The notes beneath the pieces are model-generated. The model did not search any database. It was not told the origin of the DNA and saw only the letters and a program-made list of their open reading frames with translations. A program made the position numbers and the translations under genes. From positions 57,501 through 95,000 of the forward strand of contig CAUYUJ010015692.1 in the NCBI GenBank assembly GCA_963575745.1: 37,500 nt of DNA, written 5' to 3'. Below, in pieces: positions 18,951 through 26,856 of the stretch. The stretch is from Prorocentrum cordatum (taxonomy: Eukaryota; Sar; Dinophyceae; Prorocentrales; Prorocentraceae). Each line of letters starts with the position of its first letter. Positions within the stretch are counted from its first letter, which is position 1.

Positions 18951-19470
18951 TCAACGGGTTCTTCGATTCCCACTTGGCAGAAGTTTGTTGAAGGCGAAGT
19001 GGTGCTGTCCCAGGGAAAGTAGACGAACTTCGATCACAACAGCGTGCTGGAATTCAGGACGAGGGTGGCGGTCTTTCGTCACCAGAGCCGCATCTCCCAA
19101 GCGTAGGGTTAGGTCGGGCATGACCTCCTACAGGCGGATTTTGGAAGCGAAATGAAACATCGTTTTTCAACACAAAACCACAACGAAAATCATCCCCAGA
19201 CTATGTTTTACTATTCTTGGATGTTCTTACTGTACAGAAACATTCCCAACTTAAATCGGGGGTTCCTGCGTTTGGGGGCCTTCTTGGTGCCCATGCCGCC
19301 GCGGCTGGATGCGCCTCGACATCCATTTAGAACGCGGTCCACGGGTGACGCACCCCTCCTGCCCTCTACTTGCTCGTCGGAGGAGGAAAACGTGTTCAAA
19401 ACACATCTGGGTATTTTCCATCATGTGCATCTCGTCGAGACCCGTCTGGCCCGACCTCTGGCCCGAACGC
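18951..19470. other. Unassigned; local AT-rich stretch
   Basis: At 19140-19260 the base composition is clearly AT-richer than its surroundings. No ORF of note; nothing else seen. Confidence 0.4.
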
Positions 19471-19475
19471 AGATC

Positions 19476-19665
19476 TGTCCTCCTCCTCCTCCTCCAGACC
19501 TTCAGGGGGATGCCCTCGTCGCCAAGGCTGGTCGCGGCTCGGCGAACGGGAAGGGGTTGGGGTGGCTCCTCCTCCTCCTCCTGCTCCTCCTTCTCCTCCT
19601 CCTCCTCCTCTTCCTCCTCTTCCTCCTCCTCCTCCTCTTCCTCCTCCTCCTCCTCCTCCTCAGAT
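19476..19665. repeat. (TCC/CTC)n microsatellite
   Basis: A short TCC run at 19476-19495 and a longer CTC run at 19566-19663 flank 70 bp of unique sequence. It lies just downstream, on the gene strand, of aldo/keto reductase exon 5. Confidence 0.9.
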
Positions 19666-19713
19666 CCCCCCCTATTCAGTCAGCTCGGCGTGGCAGGCGG
19701 GAAGGGTGGGCGC

Positions 19714-19797
19714 CCGGCACAAGCCCTCGTCCCGCAGCGTCAGCAGCGCCCGGTACGTCTCCAGCACCATGCCGCCGCGGGGCGAGTGGATCAGCAC
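19714..19797 (-). CDS. Aldo/keto reductase exon 5
   Basis: 28 codons encoding [19 protein letters not shown] and TLRDEGLCR. Contains the catalytic His in L-I-H-S-P and the conserved 'E-T-Y-R-A-L...L-x-x-E-G-L' helix. Acceptor AG at 19799-19798, GC donor at 19713-19712. In AKRs the next residues are S/A-I-G-V-S-N-F, which I could not find downstream. Confidence 0.85.
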
Positions 19798-22700
19798 CTC
19801 GGCCGATCTGCAGCTCCGTCCTCCTCGTCCTCCTCCTGCTCGTCTCCGCCACCGCATGAGAGGCAAGCAAGCAATGGCAGCAGATGTAGGGATGAACACG
19901 GGAGCCCAGCAGTATCAGCTGATGTCGTGGAGTCGCCGACTGTGAGAAAAGGCAACCGTGGCAGGTGCGGAGCCCAAGATGGGAGCCTAGTGTCGCCAAC
20001 CACAGTATTGTGTTTATAGCGTGTGAGAGAAGCAGGCAGCGGCAGCAAGCTGGGGGATGGTGGCGCACGCCCAACGTCTATCGCTACGGTGTTGGAACAA
20101 CCGCATGTGAGGCAAGCAGGCAGTGGCAGCGGATGTAAGGATGGATTTGGGAGCACCGCGTCATCAGCTGGTCGAGTCGTGGACGCAAGTCCGTGCGGGA
20201 AGGTGGAAGGTGTGGAGACCTGCCTTGGACGCCGCTGGTGGGCGGCACGCAGCTCCATCGCCGCATCTCGTCTAGAATCGTCCTCGCCTCAGACGGGCAG
20301 TACGCTGGAGCCGCGGCAGCCCGGACTTTTCAAGAAAAGTGATCGGCTGGTGTTAGTGGGCGCCAGGAGACAAATGCGGCTATGGGGCCGAGTGCTGCGC
20401 TGTCAGATGCCCCGGATTTGGCGGAACATCACAGGAGCCAAGTGGAGCAGCCTCAGTTCCGATATTGTTTCATCGGCAAGCCCACCAAATTTCATGCAGC
20501 AGCTGGGAGTGCAGCGTGGTGCAACAGGCAGATGTCCAGCCAGGATCTGTTCTTGACCAGAGAGACGCAGCGTGCAATCAGCAGTGAGACAATGTGGCCA
20601 CTTTTTCATCATACATCACGACGTGATAAACCCGTGCTGCGTCGAACGACTGTGTCAACGGGGCGTTCTCGCTGGTCCTCGCGGAGCTGGTCCTCTTCGA
20701 GCGCAGCGCGTGGTCGGGGGGTCCTGGGGTCCTGAGGTGGACTTGAGGCCCCCGCGGCTTCTCGACCACTACCTGGGATAGCTTGTCTCTTGTCTCTTGT
20801 CTGTTCCTCCTCCCCCTGCTCCCCCCTTCCCCCATGAGGGGGGGAGGGCGAATGGAGGAGGGAGGGAGGGAGGGAGAGAGGGAGGGGTAAAGAAGTAGAG
20901 GGACCTGTGGACGCTGTACCCCACTGCGCTCGGCCCCGCTGGCACCCGCTGGTCCCCAGGGAGCCATCAGGGCGCACTGCGAGGGAGCTCAAGCCTCCTC
21001 CAAGAAGGCTTCGTGCTCGTCGCTTTCGTCGCCGTCCGCCTCTCCGTGGAAAGCGCGGAGTCGACTGGCAAGATCACGTCTAGGTACAGCTTCTCGTCGG
21101 TCACCTTTGGGATGGCCTCGGTCGTACTTGAGAATGTTGATGCGCAGCCGCGGCGGCGGCATGGTGGCCAGCACTTGCCACCTGGGCGGCCGCCGCTCGG
21201 CATCCTCGATCTGCTCGTCAAGGCAGCGCAAGCACCAGCACAACGGAGAATGGAGGGTCATGCCGACGCCGCGAGGCCGCGTGTAGCGCGCCATCGGCTC
21301 GCACTCGACCGCACAACCACGGATAGTCCGCACCATCTCCTACTAGCTCGCCTGATGCACCGCCGTCAGCGCCTCGCGCTCGACGAACGGCACGCTGTCG
21401 ACAACCGGCACCTCCTCGATGCCGTCGAACTCGCTCTCGATCTCTTCGGCACTCTTGACTCTTGAAGTCCGCGTCGAACACTTCGGTCAAGTCGGGTTCC
21501 TGCTGCTCATGGCTCCTGTCCTCGTCGGTGCTGTTGTCCAGCACCAGCTCGCCCATGGACTGTTTTGCGGAGCCGTACTTCGCGTCGAAAGCCGTGATCT
21601 TGATGCCGTCGCCATCCTCGCCATCCACCACGAAGGGCGTGTCCTCGGCGACATCGGGTGTGACAGCGCCAAGGAGGCCGAGAGGGATGAAGACGGGCGC
21701 CTCGGCACGCATCGCCGCCCCAACCGCCGCATTGGCCACGCCTCCGGTCGCCGTACGCTGCTCCAGCCGGGGTGCCCGTTCAGCATGGCGCAGCTCCGCC
21801 GTTGCCGCCGCCACGATGTCCACGCTCTGCGCCCCGGCATGGAGGGCGACGTTGCGCCTCGGGCGCTCGGGCCAGGTGGGGGTCCAACCCCCCAGCACGG
21901 CCTGCAGCGCGGGGAGAATGGCCTGCAGCCTCTGGGCAACCTCGCCGTCTCCGATAACGGCGCCCAGTCGGTGATTCAAAGATGGGGTCGGGAAAGACGG
22001 GGTCCTGAGGACGATGTGCCTCAAAGAATGTGAAGCCACACTTGGATCCCTTCCTGTCCTCAGCATCTTTGAACCACCGAAGACGCGCGCCCGCGCGCGG
22101 ACCTGCCCCGCGCGGGCCTGCTTCGCAATCCACGTACAACTGCAGGGCGCGCACCGCGCGCGTGCGCCTGCCGGCCGCGCGCTGCTCCGGGACCCCATCA
22201 GGGCCTGCTCCGCGGTCGAGCCCGAGCCCTCGCCAGCCGGCCCGAGAGCCGCACGATCACGCTGCCGGCGGACCACTCCGCCCGCCGCCCTGGCCGGCAC
22301 CGCGCGTTTGGCCGCCGACCGCCGCAGCGCGCGCCCTCCACGCCAGCCCCGCGCCAGCAACCGGTCCCGCGCGCGAAAGCAGGTGAGCCAATGGCTACGG
22401 GAGGGAGGGAGGACGGGAAAAGAGGAGGAGGAGGAGGAGGAGCGATGAACGAGGAGCGAGGAGGCGGATGGGGGAGGAGAAGCGAGGAGGAGGAGGAGGA
22501 AGAGGAGGAGGAGAAGGAGGAGGAGGAGGAGGAGGAGCGCTGCCCAGCCATTTTTTTGTCGGCCCCCGCCCCCTCCGCTCTCGTCACCTCTTCCTCGTCC
22601 GCTCCTGGCCTCAGGAAGACGCGCGAGCGCCTAAAAGGGGGCGGGGTGGCTCACCCCTCTCCGCCGCGCGCCCGTCCTCTTCGCCTTCCGGGTCTCTCCT

Positions 22701-25522
22701 GTTCTCTCCTCCCTCCTTCCTCCTTCCCACGCCAATTTTTTGGGGGGTGCGTCCTGCCGCCGTCACCCCGGCGCGCACGGCCCGCCGGGGACGTACGACT
22801 AGCTACGTGACGTGGACCCCTGGCCGGCACGCCCAGATCTGGTGGACACCAGACCTGAACTAGGTCTGGTGCTGGGGCTGCGGATTCAGCAGGAGTAGGA
22901 GGTGGAGAACGAAGGAGGAGAAGGAGGAAGAGAAGAGGACGACGATAGTAAGGAGGAGGAGGAGGAGGAGGAGGAGGAGGAGGAGGAGGAGGAGGAGGAG
23001 GAGGAGGAGGAGGAGGAGGAGGTGTGGGGGTGGGAAATGGAATGGGGATGGGAACGGGGAGTGAGCGGGAAGGGGAGGGGGAAGGGGAGGCGTGAACGGG
23101 AGGAGGGAAAGACGGGGGAAGGAGAGAGGGGAGAGGAGGAGGGATAGGAGGAGGCGGAGGAGGAGGAGGAGGAGGAGGAGGAGGAAAGTGGAAGGGGGGA
23201 AGATGACAGAGGGCCTGGGGGGGCGGAAGGGGAGGGAAGGCAAGGGGGGACAGCAAGGAGAGGGGGGGGGCGACGAAGACGACGACGACGGCGGCGGCGG
23301 CGACGGCGACGACGGCGACGGCGACGACGAGCCGGGGCGCGGGCCATGTCCACTTGCGGGAGCTGCAGGCGCCGCAGTGACTCCTGCACCGCCGCGCGCA
23401 CCTCGTCCAGGGACCCGTGCCTCCTGGTCCGCACCAAAGGGGGGGAAGGGGTGACGACGGTGACGCCGTCGGCGTCGTCGTCGTTTGGGAGGTTCTGGGG
23501 CGCTTCTGGAGGTTCCCGTCGTCACAGCTGGACGCGGCTCGGAAAAAGTCTGGCCACGGAGTACCCTGGGAGGGTTTCTCAAGGATCAGTATTGAGCGGA
23601 CTTCTGGAGGCAAGGTGGGGGGGCTTCTTAAGAGGGAACGGCCCCTCCTCAGATGCTCATGAGGAAAAGCTTGTTGGAAGGTCGGCAGGGCCTCCAAGAG
23701 GTGTGGGGGGGCCTTCTCAGCAAGCCTTCCCGCCTCACCCTTAGGGCGAAGAGATCTATGCATATCCACTGCTCCTGGCCAGGCCAATCCTGGGCCCAGG
23801 AGCGGTGTATACGCCCTCCTGGCCTGGCCAGGGAGGCATATACACAGCTCCTGGGCCCAGGATGGGCCTGGCCAGGAGCAGTGGATATGCATAGATCTCG
23901 TCGCCCTAACCCTGTCCCCGTGCAAGCTCCGCCGATCCTGGTCTGCAGCTTGGTCACCACGAACACCTTCCGCGATGGGCCGCGAGCCGACCCGGACCTC
24001 CTGCGTCGCGACTCCCGGCGGGCGGCTCTTCCAACATCTGCGCCTCTGGAGGCGGGCCCCGGGACCTTCAAAGGAGAGAGGCCCGCAACCAAGACACCAC
24101 TTCGGGGGATGAGATCGAGAGCCCTGGGGTGGGTGTGGGCACGTCGCAAGAAAGTTCGAGGTCAGAGGTCTGCGGATCCGAGGCCTGGCCAGACCAGGCT
24201 GCGACGACGAAGGCGCGGACGAGGAGGACGACGAGGGGAACGCGGACGAGGGCTAGACGGTAGGACGGGGACGACGATCGCGGTCTGACGCGAACCGGCC
24301 AGACCGAGGCGAGCGGACACCGAAACGAACCGAGCCCGGGCCATCGCCAGGTGGCGTACCCCACCGACCTTCTCGGATAGGAGGCGGGTGTAGGGTTTGG
24401 ACTTCGCCACGCGTTCGACAATTGCGCGGGGCAGCGCCCGGAAATTCTGGGCGTCGCGGGGCGGCGCCCGGAAATTCCAGTGGCCCCCGTAACGGTCTGG
24501 ACGGGCGTACCGGCCTATCCGCTATCGATCTTCGTCATCGTCTTCAATCCGTACATCTTTCATCATTTGTTGTTGAGTTTGATTTTCGATATGCTGCAGA
24601 CGTTGTTCGCAGACACGCCCGTGCTCGTCGCAACTTGACTCTTGTCTTGAGGACGCGGCAGATCCTTGACAGCATCGATCATCATATTACGTGGACCAAG
24701 GTTGTTTCTCACAACGGTGCCGTACTAAATGACCGTGCTGATCACCTGGCTGATTGCGGTGCTAATGGTATGTCGTCCCCCTTGTCATCGTTTTCCACGA
24801 TTTCAAGATGGGCTCGAGCTTCGCGGTAATATTTGGCATTGTGTTCAAGTAGCCCTTGGGCTTTTTCATTATCACGCGTTCGACAATTTCTGAACCCTAT
24901 CCCCGCCGCCCATCGAGCGGTCTGAATTGTGGATCGGCGAGGGAAGGGCTCGGACTCCACCCCCGAAGCGCGCACCTCCTCGCGCGGCACGCCGCTCTGC
25001 CGCAGCGCCTCGCCAACGTCGCCCTCGTTCCTGTAGGCCTGGGCGGTGTCGATCAGGCGCAGGCCCTGTCGCAGCGCCGCGAGGCAGGCCTCCCAGAGAT
25101 CCGACGTAGCGAAAAACATGCAACGTCGTAAAGACACAGGCCGGGAGCCCTGGACCCCACCTCTCTGCCTCTTTTTTCGAGCCGGGCGAAAACGTCCGAT
25201 CCCAGACATCCGACGTCGCGATTTTTTCCCAACGTCGACCCCCAGAGGTCTCGACCCCTTCCCCGGGACCGGCTTCTCCTCCCGAGTCGTTTCTTGACGG
25301 TCACGGGGCCCGGGAAGGGCCCCTGGAGGCCGAAAGTGGCAAAAAACCTGCCGCCGTGATTTTTGTCACGCGTTCAACGCGAGGGGGTCCGGGACTGCAG
25401 CAGGCGCCAGGATCTCGGGCCTCGCGGCAGCACCCGCCGCCCTCGGCCAGCCACGTCCCCAGCCCCAGGCGCGGCATCCGCGCGCCGCGCCGCAGGCGCA
25501 GCCGAGCGCCGCGCGGCACCGG
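19714..25522 (-). CDS. Aldo/keto reductase, five exons found, C-terminal half missing
   Basis: Five minus-strand segments join in frame into about 155 residues that follow the aldo/keto reductase (AKR) barrel from its first strand. In order these are [52 protein letters not shown] and VLIHSPRGG. The AKR catalytic tetrad is complete: Asp and Tyr in IDTAQAY, Lys in VVTKL, His in LIHSP. The enzyme would reduce carbonyl compounds with NADPH, probably in the cytosol. Introns are 331, 1009, 514 and 3547 bp with GC-AG, GT-AG, GA-AG and GC-AG ends, a mix typical of dinoflagellates. The GVSNF block and the cofactor-binding C-terminus were not found below 19713, so the gene either continues in distant exons beyond a huge intron or past the window, or is broken. 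No promoter motif is visible. Confidence 0.82.
19855..20190. repeat. Degenerate 84-bp tandem repeat, four units
   Basis: The phrase 'GTGAG-A-GGCAAGCAGGCAGTGGCAGC-GATG' recurs with GAG positions at 19858, 19944, 20025 and 20109, giving spacings of 81-86 bp. It lies in intron 4, just upstream of exon 5 on the gene strand. Confidence 0.7.
20191..20800. other. Intron 4 sequence without recognised content
   Basis: Open frames are short; no motif or repeat was recognised. Confidence 0.4.
20803..20890. repeat. Pyrimidine tract facing purine tract
   Basis: CCTCCTCCCCCTGCTCCCCC with a CCCCCATGAGGGGG centre, then GGAGGGAGGGAGGGAG: a purine/pyrimidine inverted repeat that can form a hairpin or, with its G runs, a quadruplex. 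Confidence 0.7.
20998..22200 (-). pseudogene. Processed pseudogene of an unknown acidic protein
   Basis: On the minus strand an intron-free coding sequence reads through several frames. It starts with [12 protein letters not shown] and [20 protein letters not shown] near 22150-22050. A long open part follows at about 21975-21465 ([59 protein letters not shown]). After a 7-bp tandem duplication (CAAGAGT twice, near 21458) the frame shifts to [21 protein letters not shown] and [13 protein letters not shown], then two stops. [19 protein letters not shown] and [20 protein letters not shown] follow. The protein is acidic, with a Cys-x-x-Cys pair. I do not recognise the family. A relict spliced leader about 200 bp upstream in the same orientation indicates retroposition of an mRNA into this intron. 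Confidence 0.6.
22381..22402 (-). other. Relict spliced leader upstream of the acidic pseudogene
   Basis: On the minus strand this reads CCGTAGCCA-TTGGCTCA, equal to the dinoflagellate leader over 17 bases except for a 2-base deletion in the TTTT run; the final AAG is changed. It is oriented towards the pseudogene, and a ~180-bp GC-rich leader region lies between the two. Confidence 0.6.
22417..22545. repeat. (GGA)n microsatellite
   Basis: GGA triplets with GCGAGGA variants, directly upstream (on the minus strand) of the relict leader. This again places a GGA array at the 5' edge of a retroposed sequence, as at 6037-6638. Confidence 0.9.
22546..22900. other. Intron 4 sequence, no gene seen
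   Basis: GC-rich. The inverted repeat CCAGATCTGGTGG / CACCAGACC near 22832-22870 is short. Nothing else recognised. Confidence 0.4.
22905..23336. repeat. (GGA)n arrays followed by (GAC/GGC)n
   Basis: Purine-rich throughout: GGA runs at about 22947-23020 and 23150-23186, GGGGA-type runs between and after, and a GAC/GGC triplet run at 23275-23336 that ends next to exon 4. Confidence 0.9.
23345..23423 (-). CDS. Aldo/keto reductase exon 4
   Basis: 79 nt; with the two bases of exon 3 this gives [20 protein letters not shown] and then QLPQVDM. This is the AKR helix 'H-G-...-A-x-x-E-S-L-x-x-L' before the strand that leads into LIHSP. Acceptor AG at 23425-23424; GC donor at 23344-23343. Confidence 0.82.
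23424..23937 (-). other. Aldo/keto reductase intron 3 (GA-AG) holding a large near-palindrome
   Basis: 514 bp. The direct repeat ACCAGGA overlaps both splice junctions. The 169-bp near-palindrome at 23741-23909 starts about 28 bp inside the donor. Confidence 0.7.
23741..23909. repeat. 169-bp near-perfect palindrome in intron 3
   Basis: Both arms, about 80 bp each, read TTAGGGCGA-GAGATCTATG, then CATATCCACTGCTCCTGGCC, then CCTGGGCCCAGGAGC, towards a centre at CTCCTGGCC/TGGCCAGG. Only a handful of positions differ. Transcribed as part of the intron it would form one long hairpin. The structure suggests a MITE-like element or a fold-back repeat. Confidence 0.9.
23938..23966 (-). CDS. Aldo/keto reductase exon 3 (29-nt micro-exon)
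   Basis: Encodes VFVVTKLQT plus two bases of an Arg codon, with the catalytic Lys. Acceptor AG at 23968-23967. The 3' end is best placed at CAG (23940-23938) before a GA donor, because this restores the frame with exon 4 and ACCAGGA is repeated at both junctions. The very short length explains why simple ORF inspection misses it. Confidence 0.78.
24408..24888. mobile_element. Retroelement fragment between 16-bp direct repeats
   Basis: CACGCGTTCGACAATT occurs at 24408-24423 and again, identical and in the same orientation, at 24873-24888. The 449 bp between them include the RNase H fragment. Repeats of this length are normal as LINE target-site duplications, so this looks like a short retroelement insertion inside intron 2, antisense to the gene. 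No poly-A tail was seen. A tandem GCGGCGCCCGGAAATTC (two imperfect copies at 24425-24479) follows the left repeat. Confidence 0.65.
24540..24780 (+). pseudogene. RNase H domain fragment of a LINE-type element
   Basis: The plus frame reads [20 protein letters not shown], then [20 protein letters not shown] and ADCGANG. This contains the W-x-K-V-x-(G/S)-H-x-G and N-x-x-AD-x-LA-x-x-GA signatures of the RNase H C-terminal half. The first catalytic Asp/Glu blocks are not visible. Its codon bias resembles LINE-2, the element whose RNase H is missing, rather than LINE-1. Confidence 0.7.
24976..25089 (-). CDS. Aldo/keto reductase exon 2
   Basis: 38 codons, from [20 protein letters not shown] to GVPREE. 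Carries the catalytic Asp and Tyr in the D-T-A-x-x-Y-x-N-E signature. Phase 0 at both ends: acceptor AG at 25091-25090, GT donor at 24975-24974. The join with exon 1 gives [14 protein letters not shown], as expected for the helix preceding strand 2. Confidence 0.87.
25090..25420 (-). other. Aldo/keto reductase intron 1 (GC-AG), introner-like
   Basis: 331 bp. GAGGCC stands at both exon-intron junctions, so splicing restores a single copy. Just inside, CCCGAGATCC at the donor side is matched by GGATCTCTGGG at the acceptor side, a short terminal inverted repeat. Element copy B fills the middle. The hairpin motif ATCCGACGT-GCGA...CAACGTCG occurs twice (25099-25128 and 25208-25236). Confidence 0.75.
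25200..25394 (-). mobile_element. Introner-like element, copy B, inside aldo/keto reductase intron 1
   Basis: 195 bp, minus-sense. It begins TCCCGGACCCCCTCGCG and ends GACGTCGGATGTCTGGGA, so the ends (TCCCGGAC / GTCTGGGA) are near inverted repeats. It shares the core GGGCCCTTCCCGGGCCCCGTGACCGTCAA (in two parts) and GAGACCTCTGGGGGTCGACGT with copy C. Both ends carry small hairpins with T- or A-run loops (GTGATTTTTGTCAC and GACGTCGCGA...AACGTC). Confidence 0.75.
25421..25522 (-). CDS. Aldo/keto reductase exon 1 (5' limit uncertain)
   Basis: Encodes [19 protein letters not shown] and then AEGGGCCRE, the N-terminal hairpin and first barrel strand of AKRs ('G-x-x-M-P-x-L-G-L-G-T-W'). The last codon is GAG at 25423-25421, followed by a GC donor at 25420. 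The frame is open upstream to an ATG at 25666, through a proline-rich stretch that does not look like AKR. The start could be there, at the ATG of MPRLG (25477), or in an earlier exon. Confidence 0.82.
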
Positions 25523-25937
25523 CCCGGGGGGCAGCGGCTCGCAGGCCGGGGCGTCGACGGGAGCACGCGCAGGCGCAGGGGTCCAAATCGAGACGCTGCA
25601 CAGCGAAGCGCCGCCAAAAGCCGAATTCGGATGCTTGCTGAATTCAGCAGGCACGCGCTTACCCATCGGTCGGAAGAAGCAGGCAGGAGCATGAAGCAGG
25701 AAGGCGTGGAAAGCAGATTGGGTGTCCGCCCGCCCCCTTTAAAGAGGACGGAACAGGTGACGCCACTCGATCATCGAAGCAGGAAGGCGCTCAAGACAGA
25801 CTGGACTGGGACTCCGAGAATACCTGCCTTCAACGACCGATGGGTGTGTGCTCGGCTGGCCACGAGCGCCCGCCGCCCCGAGAGGTCGTCCCCGGGGGTG
25901 CTCCGGGGCCCCGGGAGGCCCCGCGGCTCCCGACGGG
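25523..25937. other. Upstream of aldo/keto reductase exon 1; no gene assigned
   Basis: No promoter signature is visible; dinoflagellate promoters lack a reliable TATA box. A direct repeat (AGCAGGAAGGCG, near 25697 and 25780) was noted. Confidence 0.35.
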
Positions 25938-26126
25938 CCCAGACCCCCTCGCGGTGTGACGAAAATCACGACGGGGAGTTTTGTCCAGCCTTTTCGGCCT
26001 CCGGGGGCCCTTCCCGGGCCCCGTGACCGTCAAACGACGGCCCGAGAGGAGAAGCTGGTCCCGGGGAAGGGGCCGAGACCTCTGGGGGTCGACGTCGCGG
26101 AAGAATCACGACGTCGGAGGTCTGGG
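25938..26126 (+). mobile_element. Introner-like element, copy C
   Basis: 189 bp, plus-sense, starting CCCAGACCCCCTCGCGG and ending GACGTCGGAGGTCTGGG; the termini CCCAGACC and GGTCTGGG are exact inverted repeats. It is about 80% identical by eye to copy B in the reverse orientation. Confidence 0.75.
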
Positions 26127-26213
26127 AAGGGGCCGAGGGCGCCCAGGCAGCAGGGCGGCTCCGGCAGCCGCGTGACATCGAGCCGCACCTCCGAGATGCG
26201 CCCAGGTCTTTTC
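26127..26213 (-). other. Possible short exon between two inverted-repeat elements
   Basis: The minus frame reads RISEVRLDVTRLPEPPCCLG with GC-ending codons and sits between copy C and the element at 26214-26414. On the minus strand the right-hand element ends in CCGAG just before it, an acceptable acceptor. It may be an upstream exon of the same gene or of another one. No family recognised. Confidence 0.3.
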
Positions 26214-26414
26214 TCGGCGGCGAGCGAGGGGGGGAAGTGAGAGGGAGAAGGCCTTCTCAGAAGGTTCGGAAGTCCCCTGGCCTTCTGAGAAGTTGTCTGC
26301 GCCTTCCCCGAAGACAAAGAACGACGCCTCAGAAGGCGCGAGGGCTTCTGAGAAGTCCCGCCGCCTTCTGAGAAGGCCTTCTCCTTCTCGTGTGCCCCCC
26401 TCGCTCGCCGCCGA
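26214..26414. mobile_element. 201-bp element with ~47-bp terminal inverted repeats
   Basis: The arms 26214-26262 and 26366-26414 are reverse complements with about five differences (TCGGCGGCGAGCGAGGGGG; GAGAAGGCCTTCTCAGAAGG). The interior repeats CTTCTGAGAAG and AGAAGGCGC, so almost the whole unit can fold. The AGAAGGC motif links it to the dispersed repeat at 14206-14360 and 31548-31715. Confidence 0.85.
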
Positions 26415-26519
26415 CTTGCCACGCGCGGGCCTGCGGACCTCCCGGCACCCCTGCCCTGGGAGATCGGTGCTCCGTCCCAGGCTCGCGCGTCGAGGGCCCC
26501 TGCGGAGCCCCGAACCGCC

Positions 26520-26585
26520 TTCCTCCTCCTCCTCCTCCTCCTCCTCCTCCTCCTCCTCCGCCTCCTCCTCCTCCTCCTCCTCCCC
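26520..26585. repeat. (TCC)n microsatellite
   Basis: About 20 TCC triplets, followed by CCCGCGGAGGCCGAAGGTGGCG, which resembles the middle of the introner-like elements A to E and may be a fragment of a further copy. Confidence 0.9.
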
Positions 26586-26599
26586 CCGCCCCCGCGGAG

Positions 26600-26855
26600 G
26601 CCGAAGGTGGCGAGAAGCCTCTGCCTTCATTTTCCCCAGGACGCCCAAGGTTTGTGGCCGCCTCCTAGCTCAAAGCCGGGCATGCGTGTCCCTCTACAGG
26701 AAGGGAATGCTCAAGAACAGTGCAAACATGATTTGGTGATGCTTCTTCGTGTTCTTTCGATTAGGTTATGATTATCTTTTGACTCGCCTTAACTTGTCTT
26801 ACAAAACCTGCCAGTAGGAGGACATGCCCGACCCAATCCTAGATGGGGTCCGAGA
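26600..26855. other. Unassigned
   Basis: No gene or repeat recognised except the possible element fragment at its left end. Confidence 0.35.
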
Positions 26856-26856
26856 A

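Larger units (their letters stand above)
19798..23344 (-). other. Aldo/keto reductase intron 4 (GC-AG), 3.5 kb, with nested retrocopy
   Basis: The interval holds GGA arrays, a spliced-leader-tagged retrocopied pseudogene (20998-22402, same strand) and an 84-bp tandem repeat. The ends GCCCG...GCCGAG agree with dinoflagellate GC-AG introns and join exons 4 and 5 in phase 0 to give VDMVLIHSP. Confidence 0.7.
23967..24975 (-). other. Aldo/keto reductase intron 2 (GT-AG)
   Basis: 1009 bp between exons 2 and 3, starting GTGCGC and ending CGGAAG, with AGGTG at both junctions. It contains the RNase H fragment flanked by 16-bp direct repeats. Confidence 0.72.

Noticed and set aside
21419-22033. Plus-strand 204-codon open frame
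   Set aside because: It is the shadow of the minus-strand acidic pseudogene, whose peptide is far more protein-like.
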